Source: CAYYIS01 sp964470965
Lineage (GTDB): Bacteria; JAAXHH01; JABIQT01
DNA: 64,000 nucleotides
NCBI GenBank assembly: GCA_964470965.1
Contig: CAYYIS010000001.1
Coordinates: 165,824 to 229,823 of the forward strand
Reading direction: 5' to 3'
Positions 53,484 through 61,474 of this stretch are shown here, in pieces. A program made the translations under genes and the position numbers. Every line of letters starts with the position of its first letter. Position 1 is the first letter of the stretch. The notes beneath the pieces were generated by a model that was given only the letters and a program-made list of their open reading frames with translations, made no database searches and had not been told where the DNA came from.

Positions 53484-54490
53484 GATGTGGTCGCTTTAAC
53501 CAACGCCTCTAGTTTACCCATTGCAGCGCCGGAATCGATTGATTGAGCGGCCATCGCGATGCCCTCTTTGAAATCACCGGCACATCCGGCGACCACCAGT
53601 GCGGCACCCGCGTTTAACAGAACAATATCTCGGCGGGCCCCTGACTCTCCCCGAAGTATGGAGCCAACGATTTCCGCGCTTTCTTCAATGTCACCGCCCT
53701 GAAGATCACTCAACGATGCAGTGGGCAGCCCCATTTCGTCGGGCGTAATGCGGAACATTCGGATCTTTCCGTCTTTTATTTCTGCTACCTGGGTCGGCGC
53801 GGTGGTGGTCAGTTCGTCCAGGCCGTCTTCGCTGTGAAAGACATAGGCATGCTCCGTTCCGAAATTGTTCAATGCCTCTGCCACCAGCTCGATTACGTCC
53901 GCAGAATACACACCCATCACCTGCCGGGTTGCACCGGCAGGGTGGGTAAGAGGACCGAGCATGTTAAAGAAGGCCCGGAACGCCACTTCCCTCCGCGGAC
54001 CGGCGGCGAACCGCATAGCCTTCTGAAGATGGGCGGCGAACAGGAAGCCGATGCCGATTTCATCTATGCAGGCGGCGATACGCTCCGGTGGAATCTCAAC
54101 ACCGATTTGCAGCGCCTTGAGCACATCCGCGCTGCCGGATTTGCTGGACACCGCACTGCCGCCGTGTTTGGCGACGTGTGCGCCGGCCCCGGCGGCCACG
54201 AAGGCGCCGACGGTCGAGATGTTGAACGTGTTGCGACCGTCTCCACCCGTACCGCAGGTGTCGACGAGGGGATAGGATTTACATTCGACTCGGGTGGCCT
54301 TTGCTCGCATTACCCGCGCGAAGCCAGTGATCTCGTCCGCTGTTTCTCCTTTCATCCGGAGTGCCGCCATCAACGCGCCAATCTGCGCCGGCGTCGCTTC
54401 GCCGGTCATGATCGTCTCCATAACACCCACAGCCTCCTGCTCCGTGAGGGACTGGCGCGAGACGACTTTTTCCAATGCTTCCCGTATCAT
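53480..54490 (-). CDS. trpD: Anthranilate phosphoribosyltransferase
   Basis: Transfers phosphoribose from PRPP to anthranilate. The 336 residues have the PRPP-binding loop DTCGTGGDGRNTFNIST near residue 77, KHGGSAVSSKSGSADVL and the family MLGPLTHPAGATRQVMGVY. It is a stand-alone protein, not fused to trpG as in E. coli. It lies between trpG (10-bp gap) and trpC (4-base overlap). Confidence 0.97.
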   Translation of the reverse strand: MIREALEKVVSRQSLTEQEAVGVMETIMTGEATPAQIGALMAALRMKGETADEITGFARVMRAKATRVECKSYPLVDTCGTGGDGRNTFNISTVGAFVAAGAGAHVAKHGGSAVSSKSGSADVLKALQIGVEIPPERIAACIDEIGIGFLFAAHLQKAMRFAAGPRREVAFRAFFNMLGPLTHPAGATRQVMGVYSADVIELVAEALNNFGTEHAYVFHSEDGLDELTTTAPTQVAEIKDGKIRMFRITPDEMGLPTASLSDLQGGDIEESAEIVGSILRGESGARRDIVLLNAGAALVVAGCAGDFKEGIAMAAQSIDSGAAMGKLEALVKATTS

Positions 54491-54500
54491 AGTGAAACCC

Positions 54501-55064
54501 TCACATCTCTATGAAATTAAGCAACAGATCTTTACCCGGTCCAGTCAGGATCGACTCAGGGTGAAACTGTACACCGTCGATCGGACAAAATCGGTGTCGC
54601 AGCCCCATGATCAGACCGTCCGGTGAACGGGCGCTGACTTCCAGACAATCAGGGAGAGAGGCTTCTTCCACGATAAGCGAATGGTACCGCGTAGCAGCGA
54701 ACGGACTCTTTAGTCCGGTAAACACCGATCGATCGTCGTGCGTGATATCCGACGTTTTCCCATGGACCTGCTGCGCCGCCTTGACAATGCGTCCTCCGAA
54801 AGCCTGGGCGATAGACTGATGCCCCAGGCATACGCCGAGAATCGGTAGTTTGCCTGTGAAATACCGTACCGCATCGACCGATATGCCCGCCTGATCCGGC
54901 GTACATGGACCAGGCGAAATCACGATACGGTCGGGTTGCCGCTGCTCGATCTGCTCGATGGTTATCCGGTCATTGCGGTGAATCTCCAGGTCCTGGCCTA
55001 GTTCACCCAGATACTGGACCAGGTTGTAGGTAAATGAATCGTAATTATCGATAACGAGAATCAC
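54501..55064 (-). CDS. trpG: Anthranilate synthase component II, glutamine amidotransferase
   Basis: Supplies ammonia from glutamine to TrpE; homologues often also serve aminodeoxychorismate synthase. The 187 residues are a class I amidotransferase with the oxyanion loop VISPGPCTPDQAG, the nucleophile in PILGVCLGHQSIAQAFGG near residue 79 and the catalytic His-Glu pair in VQFHPESILT near residue 170. Overlaps the trpE stop codon by four bases. Confidence 0.95.
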   Translation of the reverse strand: MILVIDNYDSFTYNLVQYLGELGQDLEIHRNDRITIEQIEQRQPDRIVISPGPCTPDQAGISVDAVRYFTGKLPILGVCLGHQSIAQAFGGRIVKAAQQVHGKTSDITHDDRSVFTGLKSPFAATRYHSLIVEEASLPDCLEVSARSPDGLIMGLRHRFCPIDGVQFHPESILTGPGKDLLLNFIEM

Positions 55065-56566
55065 AGGTTCACCGGGAGTGGAAGTGCCTGCTGAATCGCA
55101 CGCATGGGGGCCGCGGCCTTGTTCTTACATTCCAAATGTTCGGTTTCCGGATCGGAATCCGCTACGATGCCCGCGCCGGCCTGAATATATGCCCTGCCGC
55201 CCTTGACCACCAGCGTACGGATCGTTATGCACAGATCGAGATTGCCGGAAAACCCGATATATCCTAATGCCCCGCCGTACACACCGCGACGCGTGGTTTC
55301 CAGCTCATCGATGATTTCCATGGCCCGGATTTTCGGCGCGCCGGACAGCGTGCCCGCCGGGAATGTGGCCCGGAGCACATCAAATCCGTCCACGCCTTCT
55401 CTCAGACGTCCGATGACGGTCGATACTATGTGAATCACGTGTGAGAATTTTTCGATGGACATCAACTCGGTTGTATGCACCGTTCCATACTCGCAGACGC
55501 GTCCCAGATCGTTGCGCCCCAGGTCCACGAGCATCACATGCTCCGCCCGTTCTTTGGGATCCTGAAGCAGGTCTTCAGTCAATCGTTCATCCTCTTCGTC
55601 CGTCGCCCCGCGCCTTCTGGTGCCGGCAATTGGGCGCACCAATGCCTGGCCGTCTTCTACCAGCACCATCGTCTCCGGGGAAGCCCCCACGATGTGAACG
55701 TCATCCAGTTGCAGGTAAAACAGGTAGGGTGATGGGTTCAGGTGGGTGAGTGCACGGTAAATGTCGAACGGATCGCTCTGTGTATCGATACCGATCCGCT
55801 GCGAAAGAACCACTTGGAAAATGTCTCCGGATGCGATGTATTCCTTTGCCCGTCGAACAGCCTCCTGGTAGACTTCCGGCGCCACGTTCGATGTGCCCGA
55901 AAGCGCCTCCGGTGCAATCGATGATGGGGTGGAGGCGACAGGATTCGGATCCGTTACGGGTACTTGCTGGTCCAGGCGATTCAGGATATCTACTATGTGC
56001 CGAGTGGCCTGACAGTATCCGGCTGCCGGATCATCATCACAAAACGCATTGGCGATGATAAAGAGCTGTCCCTGCAGATGGTCGAACACTACCACTGTGT
56101 CTACGATTATGAAATGTAGATCCGGGAGCCCCATCTCATCGGCATTCTCATCGGGTATCTCTTCGAAGCGCCTGGCAATGTCGTAAGCGAAATAACCGAC
56201 GGCGCCGCCTGGAAACCTCGGAAGGCCGGCAGGAATTTGTGCCCTGTAGTCGCTCATTATCCCACGCATCAAAGCCACCGGATCGCCGGAAAGATGCTGC
56301 GTTCCACCTTTACGGATTCTGTCCAGCCCGGTGTCCGTCCCGACCAATCGCTCGATCGGGTCTGTACCTACGAATGAATAGCGGGCGGTTTTTTCATCCC
56401 CTTCAAGGCTCTCGAGCAGGAACGCAAACGGACACTCCTGCCGAATTTTCAGAAAAGCCGAATCGGGGGTCTCCGATCCAATCGGTCGCGAATTCCAGAC
56501 CGGTATCAGATTCGCGTCTGATATCGATCTAAGATGCTCGAATTGTTCGATAGTCGGCGTATACAT
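55061..56566 (-). CDS. trpE: Anthranilate synthase component I
   Basis: Forms anthranilate from chorismate; first gene of the aromatic supercluster. The protein has 501 residues from the ATG at 56566 (MYTPTIEQFEHLRSIS), preceded by AGGAAGG; the frame extends to 56593 but without support. The allosteric tryptophan site LLESLEGDEKTARYSF is present, so feedback inhibition is expected. Catalytic motifs are ASPETMVLVEDG, IAGTRRRGATDEED, FPAGTLSGAPKIRAMEI and YGGALGYIGFSGNLD. A terminator-like hairpin lies 29 bases before the start. Confidence 0.96.
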   Translation of the reverse strand: MYTPTIEQFEHLRSISDANLIPVWNSRPIGSETPDSAFLKIRQECPFAFLLESLEGDEKTARYSFVGTDPIERLVGTDTGLDRIRKGGTQHLSGDPVALMRGIMSDYRAQIPAGLPRFPGGAVGYFAYDIARRFEEIPDENADEMGLPDLHFIIVDTVVVFDHLQGQLFIIANAFCDDDPAAGYCQATRHIVDILNRLDQQVPVTDPNPVASTPSSIAPEALSGTSNVAPEVYQEAVRRAKEYIASGDIFQVVLSQRIGIDTQSDPFDIYRALTHLNPSPYLFYLQLDDVHIVGASPETMVLVEDGQALVRPIAGTRRRGATDEEDERLTEDLLQDPKERAEHVMLVDLGRNDLGRVCEYGTVHTTELMSIEKFSHVIHIVSTVIGRLREGVDGFDVLRATFPAGTLSGAPKIRAMEIIDELETTRRGVYGGALGYIGFSGNLDLCITIRTLVVKGGRAYIQAGAGIVADSDPETEHLECKNKAAAPMRAIQQALPLPVNL

Positions 56567-56594
56567 AAGCGCTGCGCCTTCCTGAAAAGGCATT

Positions 56595-56627
56595 AAAAAA
56601 GGCCACTACCATCATGCGGTAGAGGCC
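56595..56627 (-). terminator. Terminator-like hairpin in the trpE leader (possible attenuator)
   Basis: On the minus strand GGCC-T-CTACC and GGTAG-T-GGCC form a 10-position stem with one T-T mismatch, a seven-base loop and then six Ts. It sits directly before trpE and after no other minus-strand gene, which suggests attenuation. A TTGACA at 56638-56633 with CATGAT 16 bases later overlaps it; if that is the real promoter, the dyad would instead act as an operator. Confidence 0.55.
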
Positions 56628-56962
56628 GGGCTTGTCAACACGAGAACTCGGATGTAGGCTATCCGCATTCGGTACCGCGCGTGACTTCCCGCCTCACCAT
56701 AAACCCGTAAAAAAACCAACGGGAAAACGGAAATGCCTGCCAAAACCAGGCTTGAAACCGATCAAACGGATATGGGGGAAAGTGGGACGCAGTACTATTC
56801 AAAACAGGGTTTACTCTCTTTAATCATTAAAAGCATCAAAAACGTTCACTCTAAAAAAGGTGTAAAAAAAATATAGGAGGGTTTGATGAAAGTCAACAGA
56901 AAAATCGGCGTATCGCCTTTTTGTCCGAGGTGAAATGACCGGCTATGCGACCAAGAAAACAG
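56628..56962. other. Intergenic control region between trpE and the DUF624-like gene
   Basis: About 330 bp. It has no convincing gene. On the minus strand a short frame ending near 56697 encodes a Phe-rich peptide with one Trp, but it begins at a TTG without a ribosome binding site. No run of Trp codons and no T-box sequence was found. Confidence 0.4.
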
Positions 56963-56990
56963 TTGCCATTTTCAACCGATCGGTTATACT
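56963..56990 (+). promoter_or_regulatory. Promoter for the DUF624-like gene
   Basis: TTGCCA (56963-56968) and TATACT (56985-56990) are separated by 16 bases, placing the transcription start about 25 bases before the ATG at 57022, which has TGGAGG upstream. Confidence 0.5.
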
Positions 56991-57021
56991 ATGCAGGCGG
57001 TGAACACGTACTGGAGGTTAG

Positions 57022-57705
57022 ATGCCGGGTCATTTACGAGTTACCTGTAAAAAATGGTTCTGGTATACCTATGATTATCTCGGTACCCTTATAGTCGTCA
57101 ATGTGCTCTGGGTCCTGTGCGCGCTACCCGTAATTACCCTGCCCGTTTCTATGGCAGGATTGTTTCATGTGACAACCCGTATCGCGGCTATGCAGGAAAC
57201 CGGCATCGGCGATTTTTTCACAGGAGTGCGCCTGTATACCTGGCGTAGCGTCAGATTGTGTTTTGTGTATGCTGTCTCTCTGACTCTTCTGGCAGTTAAT
57301 ATACTGTTTTATGTAAGAATGATCGAGCAGTGGTCCTGGAGCGCCGCAGTGTTGGCAGGCGGATTGTCCTGGCTTACGATTTTTGTGCTGGTTACCGGCC
57401 TGATGACATTCCCTCTTTTAATTGAATCAACGGACCCGGTAAGACTGGTCATCAAAAAAGGCGTACTGCTGGTCATCGATAACATGGGGATAGCCGCCAT
57501 ACTCTTTGTGGCCTTTCTCATCGTACTGCTTGTCGGTGCAGCAACAGGAGTGGGCCTGGTTTTTGGTGCGGTATCTGTCGCAGGCATGTTGTGCAGCACC
57601 GGCCTCAGGGAACTGCAGAAGAAATACGTTGCTACTGTAGATGAGGATCCCGAGGAGGTCCGCGGATGGCGGGATCTATTCAGGCCGTGGGATTACGATC
57701 AGTAG
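57022..57705 (+). CDS. DUF624 (YesL-like) integral membrane protein
   Basis: 227 residues with about five transmembrane segments: LIVVNVLWVLCALPVITLPV, VRLCFVYAVSLTLLAVNILF, AAVLAGGLSWLTIFVLVTGL, AAILFVAFLIVLLVGAATG and a weaker last one. The N-terminal WFWYTYDYLGTL followed by a hydrophobic helix resembles DUF624/YesL proteins, which in other bacteria often neighbour sugar-uptake genes. None are present here. The C-terminus is acidic and soluble. The function is unknown. Confidence 0.72.
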   Translation: MPGHLRVTCKKWFWYTYDYLGTLIVVNVLWVLCALPVITLPVSMAGLFHVTTRIAAMQETGIGDFFTGVRLYTWRSVRLCFVYAVSLTLLAVNILFYVRMIEQWSWSAAVLAGGLSWLTIFVLVTGLMTFPLLIESTDPVRLVIKKGVLLVIDNMGIAAILFVAFLIVLLVGAATGVGLVFGAVSVAGMLCSTGLRELQKKYVATVDEDPEEVRGWRDLFRPWDYDQ

Positions 57706-57829
57706 GGTGTGAAGGCAGAAGGATGAATAAAGACAACAGGTTATTTGCTAATTTTTGCTCCGGCGGAAATGAACGTGCCCCAGAGAAAATGGTTTGCCTC
57801 GCTATCTTCATTCTTCCAAAGGCCCTTGC

Positions 57830-58456
57830 ATGATGAGTGCGCCCTTTATAGTTTTTGAGGGAATAGACGGGTCCGGTACGACGACTCAGGCAAAAGCGCT
57901 GAAAAACTGGCTGGAGGATCGGAGCGGTAAGCGCGTGTTCCTCACCCAGGAACCGTCTGGCGGGCCGGTGGGCTCCCTGCTGTCACAGGCGCTCCGTGAA
58001 CGGGTCAGATTTCACCCGAAAGTGATGGCACTTCTGTTCGCTGCGGATCGTCTCGACCATCTGGATCATGAGATACAAATGCGGATAGATGAAGGCATCA
58101 CCGTTATTTGTGACCGGTACTATCTTTCCTCCTTTGCCTATCAGATGGTCGACCGTTCGGAGGATCTGGAATGGCTGAAGCAGCTTAATTCCCGTGCGCT
58201 TCCACCGGATCTGACGATATTGATCGACGTACCCGCGGATGTGGGGATGAAGCGAATCGAGGCTGGGCGCTGGCATACCGAACTGTTCGAAAAACTCGAA
58301 CGCCAGCATTTGGTGAGAGAAAACTATCGGATGCTGGCCCGCGGTCCGCGAAGCGAAAAAGAGCGAATCGAAGTAGTCGACGGGAACCGCACGCAGGATG
58401 AGGTGTTTGACGATATAAGGTCGATTGTACAGGCCCAGTTTCCAGGCCAGGAATAA
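57830..58456 (+). CDS. tmk: Thymidylate kinase
   Basis: Phosphorylates dTMP to dTDP. From the ATG at 57830 (208 residues) the P-loop FEGIDGSGTTTQAKAL lies near residue 8; bacterial enzymes usually have GxGKTT, here GSGTTT as in several relatives. QEPSGGPVGSLLSQALR is the dTMP-binding DRY/ERP-like region, VICDRYYLSSFAYQ contains the conserved DRY, and DLTILIDVPADVGMKRI follows. The frame continues upstream to 57794 but AAAGG precedes 57830. It follows the membrane protein gene by 124 bp. Confidence 0.93.
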   Translation: MMSAPFIVFEGIDGSGTTTQAKALKNWLEDRSGKRVFLTQEPSGGPVGSLLSQALRERVRFHPKVMALLFAADRLDHLDHEIQMRIDEGITVICDRYYLSSFAYQMVDRSEDLEWLKQLNSRALPPDLTILIDVPADVGMKRIEAGRWHTELFEKLERQHLVRENYRMLARGPRSEKERIEVVDGNRTQDEVFDDIRSIVQAQFPGQE

Positions 58457-58497
58457 CACGCTAATAAGCCGTTTTATCTCCTGAAGGAGTCAGTAGC

Positions 58498-58725
58498 ATG
58501 CTTGCCTACATTTTCCGCACGGTTGGAGGGTTCCTTATAGGTTATATCTTGAGGGAAGCGATGCGGCTGATTTTTATGAGAGGTCAGCGCTACGCTGCCA
58601 GGCAGCCCGAACCGTCCAGGGCGGATCCCCCGCAGCCCCCTACCCGATCCCCCAGAATACAGATCGACCCCGACAACATCGTAGATGGCGAATTCAAACA
58701 GATATCGGACCGCGAGAAACGTTGA
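58498..58725 (+). CDS. Small membrane protein of unknown function
   Basis: 75 residues with an N-terminal hydrophobic segment (MLAYIFRTVGGFLIGYILRE) and a polar, proline-rich remainder ending in a short DNIVDGEFKQI motif. GAAGGAG lies upstream of the ATG. Its stop codon shares one base with the start of the phosphatase-GNAT gene (TGATG), so the two are translationally coupled. Similar one-helix proteins exist in other bacteria without known function. Confidence 0.75.
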   Translation: MLAYIFRTVGGFLIGYILREAMRLIFMRGQRYAARQPEPSRADPPQPPTRSPRIQIDPDNIVDGEFKQISDREKR

Positions 58726-60479
58726 TGCTGCGTAATTTCAGCTGGGTCATCGATGGCCGATTGGCAGGCATGGCGCTGCCGAGCGGGGCATACGGTAGTT
58801 CGAAAGGAAAGCGCCGGAATGATCTGGAGCAGGACCTCCAGGACCTCCATGGACGTGGTATAACGGCTGTGGTGTCGCTTACAAACCGTCCGCTTCCCGG
58901 TAAAACCCTGGTTCGTTGCGGAATGCAACCGCTGCATCTTCCCGTAGAAGATATGACGCCGCCTACGATCAGTCAGATCCATCAGTTTATCGCATTCGTC
59001 GAGGGCACGGCAGGCGGAATAGCCGTTCATTGCACAGCGGGCGTCGGGCGTACCGGAACCATGCTGGCCTGCTACCTGGTATGGTCCGGCATGGCGGCAG
59101 AGCAGGCTATCGCCCTGATCCGCCAGAATCGCCCAGGCTCCATCGAAACTGCCGATCAAGAATGGGCGGTGATAAATTTCGCCGCTCAGGTTCAGGGCAC
59201 TCCCGGGTCGCAGGCCGAGCCGGGAGACGGGGGTGGAGCGGAGCGGCCAGAAGGAGAGGTGCGCCCTGCGGTTAGCCGCGAGTTGGAGCAGGTCGTCGAT
59301 GTCATGGCCGCCGCGTTCTCAGCGACTGCAGGATACGACCGCCGAGCTGACTTCGAGCGGCGTGTCACGAGTGACCCCGATGGTGCATTTGTGTCGAACA
59401 GGGTACTGGCCATCGACGGTACGATCGTATCCGCGTTGCGGATCTACGATCGAATGGTCCGCATAGGGCGCAGTCTCGTCCGCTGCGCCGGTGTGGGAGA
59501 CGTGGCCACGGCCCCTGAGTATCAGGGCCAAGGCCATGGCTCCCGATTACTGCGCAGTACGGTGGAGTCTCTGCCGAAAGAGGCATTCGATATCGCGTGG
59601 CTCACCGGCAGGCCGGAATTTTACAGCCGGTTCGGGTGGCATACTTTCAATGAGCGTTGCTTCGAACTGAGCTGTATCGTGCCTCCTGAAATTGAAAATC
59701 CCTCCTGCACGATCAGATCCATTGAATTTTCGGATGTGTATGAGGAAGTTCGGGGATTGTACGATCGATTTAACGAGACCAGGTCCTGTACCGTCGATCG
59801 CTGTTCTGAGTACTGGGCATGGCTTCTGCGATATCGTACATCCTGGCACAACGATCGATCGCTTTTACTGGGTGCATACCGTGAAGACCGGCTCGTAGGT
59901 TATCTGCTGCTTGATCAGGATGCAACCGAGTGGCGGATTCTCGAAGTGGCCTGCCTACCGCCGGACAATGGAGAAGTGGCGGCCCTAATTGCGGCCGCCG
60001 GCCGTATGGCCATCGAGGCGGACGTGCAGCGATATCGTGGTTTGGTTCCGTACGATGATACTTCTTTGATGAATCTTAAGCAGGCAGGCGTATCAGTCAG
60101 ATTGCTGGACGATGTGCCGGTTTTCGGGAATGTAATGATCCAGATATTCAATTTGAGCCGGTTTCTTCAGAAGATCGTTCCCGAACTGGAATCCAAGTTG
60201 CACCAGACCTGGCAGGGCAGCATCGCTTTCACCACCGAACGGGGTGACCGGGCGGTTCTGATCGTCCAGGGCAATCGGATCTGTGTCGGAGAAGAACCCA
60301 AGGCAGATGTGGAGATTGTGCTGTCATCCGAAGACCTGGTCCATTTGTTTCTCGGTAACCGGTCTTTTCAGGAAATCCGGCGAATCAGTCCTACGTCATT
60401 GCCCAACCATACCGTGAGTTTGCTGGCAATGCTTTTTCCGCGCGCCTACCCAGTATACTGGGGAACGGATTATGTATAA
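58725..60479 (+). CDS. Fusion: tyrosine-phosphatase-like domain + Eis-like GNAT acetyltransferase + SCP2-like domain
   Basis: A 584-residue chimera. Residues 1-160 are a cysteine-based protein phosphatase: P-loop VHCTAGVGRTG with Cys103 and Arg109, and an upstream general-acid candidate in LPVEDMTPP. A Gly/Glu/Pro-rich linker (158-180) leads to an Eis-like N-acetyltransferase of about 300 residues, whose acetyl-CoA loop is VATAPEYQGQGHGSRLL, followed by WLTGRPEFYSRFGW. The last 100 residues resemble the SCP2-type C-terminal domain of Eis proteins. The linkage of phosphatase and acetyltransferase is unusual. Substrates (protein phospho-residues, amines or nucleosides) are unknown. It is coupled to the small membrane protein gene upstream. 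Confidence 0.88.
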   Translation: MLRNFSWVIDGRLAGMALPSGAYGSSKGKRRNDLEQDLQDLHGRGITAVVSLTNRPLPGKTLVRCGMQPLHLPVEDMTPPTISQIHQFIAFVEGTAGGIAVHCTAGVGRTGTMLACYLVWSGMAAEQAIALIRQNRPGSIETADQEWAVINFAAQVQGTPGSQAEPGDGGGAERPEGEVRPAVSRELEQVVDVMAAAFSATAGYDRRADFERRVTSDPDGAFVSNRVLAIDGTIVSALRIYDRMVRIGRSLVRCAGVGDVATAPEYQGQGHGSRLLRSTVESLPKEAFDIAWLTGRPEFYSRFGWHTFNERCFELSCIVPPEIENPSCTIRSIEFSDVYEEVRGLYDRFNETRSCTVDRCSEYWAWLLRYRTSWHNDRSLLLGAYREDRLVGYLLLDQDATEWRILEVACLPPDNGEVAALIAAAGRMAIEADVQRYRGLVPYDDTSLMNLKQAGVSVRLLDDVPVFGNVMIQIFNLSRFLQKIVPELESKLHQTWQGSIAFTTERGDRAVLIVQGNRICVGEEPKADVEIVLSSEDLVHLFLGNRSFQEIRRISPTSLPNHTVSLLAMLFPRAYPVYWGTDYV

Positions 60480-60560
60480 AGTTATGGTGGCGAACAGGTG
60501 TATATGGTGGGCATCTTAAGGAATGTTGAATTAAAGCGAAACCTAGAGTAAGGAGCGGGT

Positions 60561-61439
60561 ATGTTCTCCTATGCAATCATTACAGACGAGGTATCTCAGG
60601 ACCTGGACGTAATCATAAAGTTCGGGCAAGAGTTCCAACTGGACGGTATCGAAATTCGTTCCATTTGGGACAAACCACCACACCAGCTTGACAATGATGA
60701 AATTGACCTGATCAAAGGCAAAATTCAGGATGCGGGTCTGAAAGTATTCGGCATCGCCACACCGTTTTTGAAGTGTAATATAGATAACGACGAAGAATAC
60801 CGCGAACATCTGGATATTCTGCGAACAAGCATAAAGCTCGCTCAGGCTCTCGGTACCAACCTGATACGCGTTTTTGCGTTTTGGCGGCTGGATCCGTTTG
60901 AGCTGTATATGGACCAAATCGTCGAAAAATACAAGGAACCGATCCAGATCGCCGAATCGGAAGGGGTCGTCTTGGGGATGGAAAACGAATCCTCCACGAT
61001 GATTGGGACCGGACGGGACACCCATCAGCTGGTCAAACGGCTTGACTCGCCCGCGGTGCAGGTAATCTGGGATCCGTGTAATGAATTCCACGACGACCGT
61101 GGTGAAGCGCCGTATCCCCATGGATACAATCATGTGAAAGATCAGATCGCACACGTGCATATCAAGGATGCGGTCCAGAAGAGTCCGGCGGGCGCAGTAT
61201 GTGTGCCCATGGGAGACGGCGAGATCGATTACAAGGGACAGTTCGCTGCATTGCGCGATGATGGATATACCGGGTGTGTTTCATTGGAAACTCACTGGCG
61301 ACCGAAACCCGACCAGATCGAAAAAGATCTTCTGGATCGGCCAGGCGGACGCGCTTTTTCCGAGATGGGTGAGGAGGCGTCGCGAATCTGCTTTGAAAAC
61401 ACGTTTGAAATTCTGAAAGGATTAGGCATCGAACGGTAA
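60561..61439 (+). CDS. Sugar phosphate isomerase/epimerase (TIM barrel)
   Basis: 292 residues of the xylose-isomerase-like AP-endonuclease-2 fold. GGAG lies seven bases before the ATG. Metal-site segments are GMENESSTMIGTG (Glu), VIWDPCNEFHDD (Asp and His), HVHIKDAV (His) and VSLETHWRPKPD (Glu and His). It begins MFSYAIITDEVSQDLD, a typical opening for this branch. Related proteins isomerise inositol or sugar derivatives. It stands 35 bp before aspS, possibly in one transcript. Confidence 0.87.
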   Translation: MFSYAIITDEVSQDLDVIIKFGQEFQLDGIEIRSIWDKPPHQLDNDEIDLIKGKIQDAGLKVFGIATPFLKCNIDNDEEYREHLDILRTSIKLAQALGTNLIRVFAFWRLDPFELYMDQIVEKYKEPIQIAESEGVVLGMENESSTMIGTGRDTHQLVKRLDSPAVQVIWDPCNEFHDDRGEAPYPHGYNHVKDQIAHVHIKDAVQKSPAGAVCVPMGDGEIDYKGQFAALRDDGYTGCVSLETHWRPKPDQIEKDLLDRPGGRAFSEMGEEASRICFENTFEILKGLGIER

Positions 61440-61474
61440 CATCGTTCGCCGAATTACCTGAAAGGAAACGCTCA

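Noticed and set aside
56595..56700. T-box riboswitch in the trpE leader
   Set aside because: The conserved T-box bulge sequence and specifier stem could not be found.
56690..56770. Phe-rich short frame on the minus strand in the trpE leader, considered as a leader peptide
   Set aside because: It begins at TTG with no Shine-Dalgarno sequence and contains a single Trp codon, so it does not fit a tryptophan attenuator; too weak to annotate.
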